Below, piece by piece: positions 47,329-54,672 of a stretch of 64,000 bases of DNA. The notes under the pieces were generated by a model. The model made no database searches, was not told the origin of the DNA, and saw nothing but the letters and a program-made list of their open reading frames with translations. How positions within the stretch are numbered: position 1 is the first letter of the stretch; each line of letters begins with the position of its first letter. Source of the stretch: an uncultured Eubacteriales bacterium (GTDB taxonomy: Bacteria > Bacillota > Clostridia > Oscillospirales > CAG-272); the NCBI GenBank assembly GCA_905205065.1, contig CAJLCI010000004.1, positions 35,683 through 99,682 on the forward strand, in the 5' to 3' direction. The position numbers and the translations under genes were made by a program.

Positions 47329-48156
47329 ATGAGTAAAAAAAAGAAAATAATCAGCATAACCGTATTTATTGCTATCGTATCCTTGCTGATAGTCGGAATT
47401 ATACTGACAAGAGGATCCTATAAAGAAACCGAAACTATTCAGGAAATTATGAAGGACGCTGTGCTTCATGACGCTGAAAAGGTAAGTCTGTTCGGCATTT
47501 TATATGTAAATCCGGGCCTTATATCCGCATATACGGTAACGGCAATACTATTCATATTTGCTCTTATTATAAGAATTTTTTTCATACCAAGGTTCAAACG
47601 TATTCCGGGAAAACTTCAGCTGCTTCTTGAACAGGCTGTAGGAATGTTTGACAATATGGCAAAATCGAACAGCCCTCACAGAAATAAATTTTTGGGAGCT
47701 TATATATTTACCGCAGGAACCTATATATGTATAGGAACGCTCTTTGAGCTGTTCGGAGTTCAGGCTGTAACACCGGATGGAGTATCAGTCACTCTGCCTG
47801 CCCCGCTGTCCGACATAAACGGAGCAATTGCCCTTGGCTGTCTGTCTTATCTTATAATTTTATCCGGAGGCATAATCGGAAACCGATTAAAAGGTGTCGG
47901 AAGCACGCTTAAAGATTTTTCTCTTCCGATCTCAATGAGCTTTCGCCTTTTCGGCGCACTTCTGAGCGGCGCGCTGGTTACAGATCTTGTATACTATTAC
48001 TCACTGACAAGCTATGTAATTCCTGTTATTGTAGGAATACTGTTCACCCTTCTGCATGCGCTTATTCAAGCATATGTCCTTACAATGCTGACCGCTCTCT
48101 TCTACGGAGAGGTATCAGAGTCTCATATAAAACCACGCAAGATTAAAAGTCAATAA
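47329..48156 (+). CDS. atpB: F1Fo ATP synthase subunit a
   Basis: 275 residues. The essential stator arginine lies in SMSFRLFGALLSGAL, and the C-terminal helix has LHALIQAYVLTMLTALFYG, both signature positions of subunit a. The N-terminus carries an extra hydrophobic segment (about 8-27) before the usual first helix. It forms the half-channels for the coupling ion next to the c-ring. First ATP synthase gene of the operon. No atpI gene precedes it. Confidence 0.95.
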   Translation: MSKKKKIISITVFIAIVSLLIVGIILTRGSYKETETIQEIMKDAVLHDAEKVSLFGILYVNPGLISAYTVTAILFIFALIIRIFFIPRFKRIPGKLQLLLEQAVGMFDNMAKSNSPHRNKFLGAYIFTAGTYICIGTLFELFGVQAVTPDGVSVTLPAPLSDINGAIALGCLSYLIILSGGIIGNRLKGVGSTLKDFSLPISMSFRLFGALLSGALVTDLVYYYSLTSYVIPVIVGILFTLLHALIQAYVLTMLTALFYGEVSESHIKPRKIKSQ

Positions 48157-48228
48157 CTATTAGTCAATAGCTATTATAATAAATTTATAACAAAACTTAT
48201 AACAATTACATATCCGGAGGAATTCAAG

Positions 48229-48600
48229 ATGAAAAAACAAATGAAAAAAATTATGGCTATTCTTTGCGTCGCGATCGCCGTCTTTGTAATTTCAGTTCCT
48301 GTAATCGCAGTAAGCGAAACCGTCGATTCCGAAATTGCAGCGTCAGATGAAACTAATGAAACAGACGCAGAGGGGTCAACTGAATCAAAAGCATGGCCGG
48401 CTGCATTTGCGGTTGGCTTCGCAGCAGCTGCCGGAGCAATTGCAATGGGTATTGCAATTGGCAAGGCATCCGACGGAATTTCAAGACAGCCGGAAGCAAC
48501 GGGTAATATACGTACAAACCTTATGCTTGGTCTTGTATTTATCGAAACACTCATTATATATGCGCTGATCGTTGCTATTTTAATTATATTTGTTCTTTGA
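48229..48600 (+). CDS. atpE: F1Fo ATP synthase subunit c with signal-peptide-like extension
   Basis: 123 residues instead of the usual 70-90. Residues 1-28 look like a cleavable signal peptide (MKKQMKKIMAILCVAIAVFV...), and 29-54 are an acidic linker. The normal two-helix hairpin begins at about 56. The polar loop is RQPEA (86-90) and the ion-binding carboxylate is E106 in GLVFIETLIIYALIV. By eye, the helix-1 Gln used for Na+ coordination in Na+ ATPases aligns with Met73 (IAMG), and the residue before IE is Phe. This argues for H+ coupling, though Thr follows the Glu. GGAGG precedes the ATG. Confidence 0.93.
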   Translation: MKKQMKKIMAILCVAIAVFVISVPVIAVSETVDSEIAASDETNETDAEGSTESKAWPAAFAVGFAAAAGAIAMGIAIGKASDGISRQPEATGNIRTNLMLGLVFIETLIIYALIVAILIIFVL

Positions 48601-48656
48601 TTGTACGACGGTAATCACCGTTTAAAGTAACGATTATTTAAGAAAGGACGATAGGT

Positions 48657-49142
48657 ATGCCGCTTAATATAAATATACAGCAAATTCTGCTGCATCTGTT
48701 AAATTTCGTAATCCTGTTTGCAATTCTGTATTTTCTTCTCTATAACCCAGTTAAAAAGTTTATGGAAAAACGTACCGAAGAATACAAAAAAATGGATGAT
48801 TCTGCAAAGCAAAATCTGGCCGAAGCCGAAAGAATAAAAGACGAATATACAAAACGTATAATGTCGGCTGACGCGGAAATCGAAAAAATGAAGGCTGATG
48901 CCGAAAAAGATGCGGAAAGTCTTGCGGATAAACGGCTGAAAATAGCAGAGCTTGAAGCTGAAACAATAATTAAAACAGCACGTAGCGTCGCAGAAAACGA
49001 AAAAAAGAAAATTATAGACAGCGCACAAAAGGATATTGCCGAAATAATAACGACGGCTGCAGAAAAGGTTGTCGGTTCATCTTCGGATGTTTATAACGAT
49101 TTCCTCGAAAACGCAGAAAAAAATTGTATTTCGGATAAATAA
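48657..49142 (+). CDS. atpF: F1Fo ATP synthase subunit b
   Basis: 161 residues: one N-terminal membrane helix (about 8-27, ILLHLLNFVILFAILYFLLY) followed by the classic NPVKKFMEKR turn and a long charged helical stalk of about 110 residues. It is the peripheral stalk that ties F1 to Fo. Only one b gene is present, so a homodimer is expected. GAAAGGAC precedes the ATG. The next gene is alpha; a separate delta gene, normally located here, is absent. Confidence 0.93.
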   Translation: MPLNINIQQILLHLLNFVILFAILYFLLYNPVKKFMEKRTEEYKKMDDSAKQNLAEAERIKDEYTKRIMSADAEIEKMKADAEKDAESLADKRLKIAELEAETIIKTARSVAENEKKKIIDSAQKDIAEIITTAAEKVVGSSSDVYNDFLENAEKNCISDK

Positions 49143-49195
49143 CCCTTTTTGATACATACGCAATGTTTTAATCTGCAGAAAGGAAAAGGCTTAAT

Positions 49196-50947
49196 ATGGC
49201 AGAACAAAAAGATGCAAAGAAAGCTGTCTTATATTCATCTGCTCCTCCGGACGACATTCAGAAGGAACGTCTGGAAAAATTTATAAAATACAATTTCGGA
49301 ACCGGCTTTGAACTTACTTATATAAAAGATAAAAATTTAGATAACAGTTTCAGACTTGAAATCGGCTCTAAAGTATATGAATGGGGACCTCGTGAAAAAT
49401 TCGAGCTGTTAAAAAAACTGTTGTACAGTACAGTGGGAAAATCTGAAAATATAGTTCCGCTTCTTCGTGAGACAGTAAATAACTGGACGCCAAAGATTTT
49501 TGAAAAGGAAACAGGAACTGTCCTCACGGTCGGAGACGGTATAGCTACCGTCAAAGGGCTTTCACACGCAGCTTACGGTGAAATTCTTATTTTCAGCTCC
49601 GGTATACGCGGACTTGTTCAGAATATAAACCGAAGTGAACTCGGATGTATACTTTTTGATGATGACAACGAAATATGTGAGGGAAGCCGTGTACTGAGAA
49701 CAGGAAAAACTGCAGGAATTCCAGTCGGTGATGCCTTCATAGGAAGGATTGTAAATTCTCTCGGTGTTCCCATAGACGGACTGGGAGAAATTCCGTTTGA
49801 AGAATATCGCCCTATTGAACGCCCCGCCCCCGATATAATTCACAGACAGCCTGTAAAGGTTCCTCTTGAAACCGGACTCATTGCGGTTGATTCCATGTTT
49901 CCGATCGGCAGAGGACAGCGTGAATTAATAATAGGAGACAGGCAGACAGGAAAAACCGCACTTGCTCTTGATACAATTTTGAATCAGAAAGGAAAAAATG
50001 TAATTTGCATCTATGTTTCCATAGGTCAGAAAGCAAGTGCGACGGCACAGCTTGCCCAGACACTGCGCATACACGGAGCTCTTGAATATTCAATCATTGT
50101 AAACGCTTCTGCAAGCGATCCAGCTCCTCTTCAATACATTGCGCCTTATTCCGGCACCGCACTTGCAGAATATTTCATGGAAAAAGGCAAGGACGTACTC
50201 ATTGTATACGACGATCTTTCCAAACATGCAATCGCATACCGTTCAATCAGCCTTCTTCTCGGCCGTTCTCCGGGACGTGAAGCATATCCCGGAGATGTCT
50301 TCTACCTTCATTCAAGACTTCTTGAACGCTCCGCTCATCTTTCTGACGAGTACGGAGGAGGCAGTATTACCGCACTTCCTATTGTAGAAACTCAAGCCGG
50401 AGATGTATCAGCCTATATACCTACAAATATAATTTCTATCACCGACGGACAGATATTTCTGGAAAGTGATTTATTCTTTTCAGGTCAGCGTCCGGCTGTC
50501 AATGTAGGTCTTTCGGTTTCCCGAGTGGGCGGAGACGCTCAGACAAAGGCTATGAAAAAGGCTGTTGGTACTCTCCGTCTCGATTTATCACAGTACCGTG
50601 AAATGGAAGTATTTACACAATTTGCGAGCGATCTTGACGCCATGACGAAGAGACAGCTCATATACGGACAGGGACTTATGAGAATGCTTCGTCAGGCACA
50701 GTATCACCCGATGAGTCTGCACGCCCAGATCGTTACATTGGTAACCGCTCTAAGCCATTCAATGATTGATATTCCGGAGGATAATATTTCTGAATTTCTG
50801 TCGAATTTATTAAAGAATTTCTCGGAAATTCATGCAGAAATTTGTGAACGCATTGATAAATTAGGTCTTTTGACGGATGACGATAAAACTGAAATAATAA
50901 ATTTCGCAAAACAGGCTGCAATAAATTTTTTAAGCCGGGAGCAATAA
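49196..50947 (+). CDS. atpA: F1 ATP synthase subunit alpha with N-terminal delta-like domain
   Basis: 583 residues, about 80 longer than normal. Residues about 10-80 read VLYSSAPPDDIQKERLEKFI, a GTGFELTYIKDKNLDNSFRL segment, IGSKVYEWGPREKFELLKKL. The order matches the C-terminal domain of delta (OSCP): SA.PL..., helix, v.d..l..g..i.ig..v.D.S....L..L. True alpha begins at about residue 86, with NWTPKIFEKETGTVLTVGDGIATVKGL. The noncatalytic P-loop GDRQTGKTALALDT and RDVFYLHSRLLERS-type region are normal. No atpH gene lies between atpF and here, so the fusion appears to replace it, minus delta's N-terminal helical domain. AAAGG precedes the ATG. Confidence 0.93.
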   Translation: MAEQKDAKKAVLYSSAPPDDIQKERLEKFIKYNFGTGFELTYIKDKNLDNSFRLEIGSKVYEWGPREKFELLKKLLYSTVGKSENIVPLLRETVNNWTPKIFEKETGTVLTVGDGIATVKGLSHAAYGEILIFSSGIRGLVQNINRSELGCILFDDDNEICEGSRVLRTGKTAGIPVGDAFIGRIVNSLGVPIDGLGEIPFEEYRPIERPAPDIIHRQPVKVPLETGLIAVDSMFPIGRGQRELIIGDRQTGKTALALDTILNQKGKNVICIYVSIGQKASATAQLAQTLRIHGALEYSIIVNASASDPAPLQYIAPYSGTALAEYFMEKGKDVLIVYDDLSKHAIAYRSISLLLGRSPGREAYPGDVFYLHSRLLERSAHLSDEYGGGSITALPIVETQAGDVSAYIPTNIISITDGQIFLESDLFFSGQRPAVNVGLSVSRVGGDAQTKAMKKAVGTLRLDLSQYREMEVFTQFASDLDAMTKRQLIYGQGLMRMLRQAQYHPMSLHAQIVTLVTALSHSMIDIPEDNISEFLSNLLKNFSEIHAEICERIDKLGLLTDDDKTEIINFAKQAAINFLSREQ

Positions 50948-50950
50948 TAT

Positions 50951-51865
50951 ATGGCAAGTATTAAGGAAATAAGAAACCATATTGCCAGCATTAAAGATAC
51001 TCAGAAAATAACAGGCGCAATGTATCTGATTGCGTCAACCAAAATGAGAAAAGCCAAAAAAAACCTGGATCAGACTCGTCCTTATTTCGATGCTCTCCAG
51101 GCTGAGATTAAACGTATTTTCCGAACGGTAGATAGTGTAGAAAGTAAATACTTTTACCCGCCGGATGAAAAAAATCATGACCTTGGCGGATCGTACTCGT
51201 ATCTTGTTATAACTGCCGATAAAGGTCTCTCAGGATCCTACAATCAGAATGTAATTAAGGAAGCCCAGCGAATTATGGGCGACCGTCCCGGAAATAAATT
51301 ATTTGTTGTCGGCGAGTATGGGAGAACGTATTATACGTCGCATGGAATACCGATTGAAAAAAGTTTTTTATATACCGCTCAGAACCCCACGCTTGAACGT
51401 GCAAGAGATATATCGTCAATTCTTCTCAATGAGTTTCTTTACGGAGACACAACAAAAATATTTGTTGTCTATACTGATTACGGCGGAGGACTCCATACCA
51501 AAACATGCTCCGCGCGTCTGCTTCCGTTTCACCGAGCAAGCTTTATAACTCAGTCAAATGAAAAGGCAGTTACAAAACCATTTGAATTTACCCCATCGGT
51601 CAATAAAATTCTTGATACAATCGTACCAAGCTATGTAACAGGATATATATACAGCGCACTTGTAGACAGCTTTTGCAGTGAACAGAACGCCAGAATGGAA
51701 GCAATGGATTCCGCTGGACAAAACGCTCAGAAGCTTCTGGACGAATTGTCCCTTCAGTATAATCATATGCGCCAGAGTGCTATTACACAGGAGATTACAG
51801 AAATATCCGCGGGAGCAAAAGCACAGAAATTAAAAAGAATAAGAGCAAAGGAGATGCAGACATAA
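50951..51865 (+). CDS. atpG: F1 ATP synthase subunit gamma
   Basis: 304 residues. N-terminal helix SIKEIRNHIASIKDTQKITGAMYLIASTKMRKA and C-terminal helix ARMEAMDSAGQNAQKLLDEL...YNHMRQSAITQEITEISAGA are the conserved central-stalk coiled coil. The middle Rossmann-like part contains VITADKGLSGSYNQN. Starts three bases after the alpha stop. Rotates within the alpha3-beta3 ring. Confidence 0.95.
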   Translation: MASIKEIRNHIASIKDTQKITGAMYLIASTKMRKAKKNLDQTRPYFDALQAEIKRIFRTVDSVESKYFYPPDEKNHDLGGSYSYLVITADKGLSGSYNQNVIKEAQRIMGDRPGNKLFVVGEYGRTYYTSHGIPIEKSFLYTAQNPTLERARDISSILLNEFLYGDTTKIFVVYTDYGGGLHTKTCSARLLPFHRASFITQSNEKAVTKPFEFTPSVNKILDTIVPSYVTGYIYSALVDSFCSEQNARMEAMDSAGQNAQKLLDELSLQYNHMRQSAITQEITEISAGAKAQKLKRIRAKEMQT

Positions 51866-51866
51866 T

Positions 51867-53270
51867 ATGACCGGTAAAATAGTTCAAATTTCAGGATCTA
51901 TAGTTGATGTAGAATTTGAATCCGGAAATCTTCCCAAAATCAATGAAGCTCTGACAGTAGAGGTAGACGGAAGCAAACGTGTTATGGAGCTCGCACAGCA
52001 TATCGGAAATAATACCGTACGCTGTATAATGTTGGCAGAATGTGAAGGTCTCTCCTGCGATATGACCGTAACCGCGACCGGTTCAAATATTAAAGTTCCT
52101 GTAGGAACTGCAACGCTGGGCCGAATGTTTAATGTCCTCGGCGAGCCTATTGACGGAGGAAACAAAATAGATGAAAATACAGAATATTGGGATATTCACC
52201 GCAAGGCTCCGTCATTTTCAGAGCAAAGTACCGAAGCAAGTATTTTGGAGACCGGAATAAAAGTCATAGATCTTCTTGAGCCATATTCCAAGGGCGGTAA
52301 AATCGGCCTTTTTGGAGGCGCCGGCGTAGGTAAAACAGTTCTCATTCAGGAGCTCATTCACAATATAGCAACAGAACACGGAGGGTATTCTATCTTTACA
52401 GGCGTAGGAGAACGTTCGCGCGAAGGCAACGACTTATGGAATGAAATGCGTGAAAGCGGCGTATCAAAAAAGACTGCACTGGTTTTCGGACAAATGAACG
52501 AAGCTCCGGGAGTACGTATGCGCGTACCGTTGTCCGGACTCACTATGGCGGAATACTTTCGTGATAAGGAACACAAAGACGTATTGCTTTTCATTGACAA
52601 TATTTTCAGATTCGTTCAGGCAGGAAGTGAAGTTTCGACTCTGCTCGGAAGAATGCCGTCCGCTGTCGGATATCAGCCGACGCTCGCTGAAGAAATGGGA
52701 ACACTTCAGGAACGCATTACATCGACAAAAAGCGGTTCAATCACATCGGTACAGGCTGTATATGTCCCTGCCGACGATCTTACAGATCCCGCACCGGCTA
52801 CAACCTTTTCTCATCTTGATGCAACAACAGTTCTTGACCGTAAAATCGCAGAACAAGGAATATATCCGGCTGTTGATCCGTTAGAGTCGACTTCAAGAAT
52901 CCTTGAAGCAGATATAGTCGGCAAAGAACATTATAAAATTGCACGCGATGTTCAAGAAATTCTCCAGAAATACAAAAGCCTTCAGGATATAATAGCAATT
53001 CTTGGTATTGATGAATTAGGTGAATCTGATAAGCTCGTCGTCTCAAGAGCAAGAAAAATACAGAGATTTTTGTCTCAGCCATTTCATGTAGGAGAAAAAT
53101 TCACCGGAATACCGGGTATATATGTTCCGGTAAAGGAAACCCTCCGTGGATTTGACGCCATTATTTCCGGAGAAATGGACAAATATCCGGAAGCCGCCTT
53201 TTACAACGTAGGAACAATTGACGATGCATTCGCAAAAGCAAAAAAAATTGAAAGCGGTGAGTCATATTGA
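51867..53270 (+). CDS. atpD: F1 ATP synthase subunit beta
   Basis: 467 residues, catalytic subunit. Walker A GGAGVGKTVLIQEL, catalytic Glu/Arg region GVGERSREGNDLW, Walker B DVLLFIDNIFRF, DELSEED-region equivalent LGIDELGESDKLVVSRARK. Beta begins one base after the gamma stop and ends overlapping epsilon. Fully conserved and intact. Confidence 0.97.
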   Translation: MTGKIVQISGSIVDVEFESGNLPKINEALTVEVDGSKRVMELAQHIGNNTVRCIMLAECEGLSCDMTVTATGSNIKVPVGTATLGRMFNVLGEPIDGGNKIDENTEYWDIHRKAPSFSEQSTEASILETGIKVIDLLEPYSKGGKIGLFGGAGVGKTVLIQELIHNIATEHGGYSIFTGVGERSREGNDLWNEMRESGVSKKTALVFGQMNEAPGVRMRVPLSGLTMAEYFRDKEHKDVLLFIDNIFRFVQAGSEVSTLLGRMPSAVGYQPTLAEEMGTLQERITSTKSGSITSVQAVYVPADDLTDPAPATTFSHLDATTVLDRKIAEQGIYPAVDPLESTSRILEADIVGKEHYKIARDVQEILQKYKSLQDIIAILGIDELGESDKLVVSRARKIQRFLSQPFHVGEKFTGIPGIYVPVKETLRGFDAIISGEMDKYPEAAFYNVGTIDDAFAKAKKIESGESY

Positions 53271-53677
53271 ACAGCTTTGATATCTCAATTCTCGCCGCAG
53301 ATAAACCCTTTTTTAACGGAAAATGCGAATCTATTATTATCCCGACAAGCGATGGTCTTTATGGTATATGGGCAAACCATCAAAATCTTATTTCCGATAT
53401 AATTCCAGGTATGCTTGAAATGAGAAAGCAAAACGGGGAAACAGTTATAGCAGCTGTATCAGAGGGCATAGTAAAAGTTGAAGATGGAAATGTACTTGTT
53501 CTTGTCGATACAATAGAACTGCCGGAAGAGATTGATATTAACCGAGCGAAACGCAATGCAGACAGAGCCAAAGAAGAATTGCTTCAAAAAAGAAGTATTC
53601 GTGATTATTATCAAGCGCAGGCAAGAATGGCACGAGCGTTAAACAGGATGAAAGTAAAAAATCACATGTTTCATTAA
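53267..53677 (+). CDS. atpC: F1 ATP synthase subunit epsilon
   Basis: 136 residues, starting at a TTG that overlaps the beta stop (TTGA), with AAAGCGGTGAG upstream. The N-terminal beta sandwich (about 1-85, with CESIIIPTSDGLYGIWANHQNL) is followed by two C-terminal helices (AERAKEELLQKR-type segment and the terminal ARMARALNRMKVKN). It attaches to gamma and can inhibit ATP hydrolysis. Last gene of the operon. Confidence 0.93.
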   Translation: MNSFDISILAADKPFFNGKCESIIIPTSDGLYGIWANHQNLISDIIPGMLEMRKQNGETVIAAVSEGIVKVEDGNVLVLVDTIELPEEIDINRAKRNADRAKEELLQKRSIRDYYQAQARMARALNRMKVKNHMFH

Positions 53678-53739
53678 ATTTTATAAAAGCCGTTAATATT
53701 TAAATGGTATTGAGAAAGTAACAATATATGTTAAAATTT

Positions 53740-53773
53740 GTTTCCGGCGAAATAACAGTTCTTCGTCGGAAAC
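53740..53773 (+). terminator. Terminator of the ATP synthase operon
   Basis: GTTTCCGGCGAA (53740-53751) with 53762-53773, one wobble, 10-nt loop. The T-run is weak (ATTGTTA). Confidence 0.65.
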
Positions 53774-53809
53774 ATTGTTAATTATGTTTTTCGAATTTTC
53801 GAAAAAGTA

Positions 53810-53838
53810 TTGCAATTTGGATAAGTTTATGGTAGAAT
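53810..53838 (+). promoter_or_regulatory. Promoter ahead of the tRNA-Ser repeat array
   Basis: TTGCAA (53810-53815), 17 bases, TAGAAT (53833-53838), 38 bases before the first tRNA-Ser half. I see no comparable promoter directly before the intact tRNA at 54469. Confidence 0.65.
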
Positions 53839-53876
53839 AGTAAAGTATAATATTGATTGATTTTCTATGAAAATAC

Positions 53877-53947
53877 GGAGAGGTATCGAAGTGGTCATAA
53901 CGGGGCTGACTCGAAAACGAATGCCCTTTTTGGAAGCTCACCTCTGA
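53877..53947 (+). pseudogene. Truncated tRNA-Ser, copy 1 (5' half plus unrelated tail)
   Basis: 53877-53916 matches the intact tRNA-Ser at 54469 from acceptor stem to the anticodon loop (TATCGAAGTGGTCATAACGG and CTGACTCGAAA), then diverges. The acceptor begins GGAGAGGT, and a complementary ACCTCT occurs at 53940-53945, so a short tRNA-like fold might still form. No serine variable arm or TPsiC arm is present. Confidence 0.75.
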
Positions 53948-54500
53948 AAAACCTTGATTTTACTGGGTTTTTCAGCTATCATTGAAAAGTAAATATCCCT
54001 TAGTTCTCTCCATCAGTTCTCTCCTTTTTCCGAGGTGTTTTTGAGGGCTGATGTGAAGATAAATACACGGAGTGGTATCGAAGTGGTCATAACGGGACTG
54101 ACTCGAAATTTTGCGGGAAACTGTCCGTTTCGTCCACCAAAAACCTTGTAACCGTGCGCGTTTTACCCGGTTCGAAAATTGAATAAGTTTGCTGTTCTTT
54201 CCGTCAGTTCTTTCCAAAGCCCTTTTTCACCGGAAAAAGGCGGGAAAAAACGACGGCTGAGCATATAGGGAGCGGTATCGAAGTGGTCATAACGGGCCTG
54301 ACTCGAAATTTTGCGGGAAACTGTCCGTTTCGTCCACCAAAAACCTTGTAACCGTGCGCGTTTTACCCGGTTCGAAAATTGAATAAGTTTGCTGTTCTTT
54401 CCGTCAGTTCTTTCCAAAGCCCTTTTTCACCGGAAAAAGGCGGGAAAAAACGACGGCTGAGCATATAGGGAGCGGTATCGAAGTGGTCATAACGGGCCTG
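53909..54500 (+). repeat. Tandem array of 192/200/200-bp units containing tRNA-Ser 5' halves
   Basis: Unit 1 is 53909-54100 (192 bp), unit 2 54101-54300, unit 3 54301-54500. Units 2 and 3 are identical over all 200 bases. Unit 1 is a diverged homologue sharing AAAAACCTTG, the TTCT.TCC.TCAGTTCT.TCC block and GGCTGA. Each unit begins at ACTCGAAA in the anticodon loop and ends with a complete tRNA-Ser 5' half. The three 5' halves preceding the intact tRNA start at 53877, 54069 and 54269 and differ in acceptor stem (GGAGAGG, GGAGTGG, GGAGCGG). Confidence 0.95.
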
Positions 54501-54557
54501 ACTCGAAATCAGGTAGTCCTCACGGGCTCGTGGGTTCGAATCCCACCCGCTCCGCCA
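54469..54557 (+). tRNA. tRNA-Ser(CGA)
   Basis: Complete class II tRNA. Acceptor GGAGCGG (54469-54475) pairs with CCGCTCC (54547-54553). D arm TCGAAGTGGTCATAACGG, anticodon stem CCTGA/TCAGG with 7-base loop CTCGAAA (anticodon CGA at 54504-54506). Long variable arm, TPsiC arm GTGGGTTCGAATCCCAC, and encoded CCA at 54555-54557. It decodes UCG serine codons. It is the right-hand end of the repeat array and the integration site of the element to its right. Confidence 0.95.
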
Positions 54558-54560
54558 TCG

Positions 54561-54602
54561 AAAAATCCAGTAGCCATGCGGGTTTCTGGATTTTTCTTTT
54601 TT
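54561..54602 (+). terminator. Terminator of tRNA-Ser
   Basis: AAAAATCCAG (54561-54570) with CTGGATTTTT (54586-54595), then CTTTTTT. Confidence 0.85.
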
Positions 54603-54631
54603 GTGTCCGCTCCAAAAATCACCCGGTTTTG

Positions 54632-54669
54632 AGCTGTTCTTTCCAAAATTTTGGAAAGAACAGCTTTTT
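54632..54669 (+). terminator. Perfect palindrome with T-run downstream of tRNA-Ser
   Basis: Arms 54632-54648 and 54649-54665 are perfectly complementary over 17 bases without a loop, then TTTT. It may be a second terminator, or an element-end structure next to the integrase gene. It contains CTGTTCTTTCC, also found in the 200-bp units. Confidence 0.6.
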
Positions 54670-54672
54670 GCT

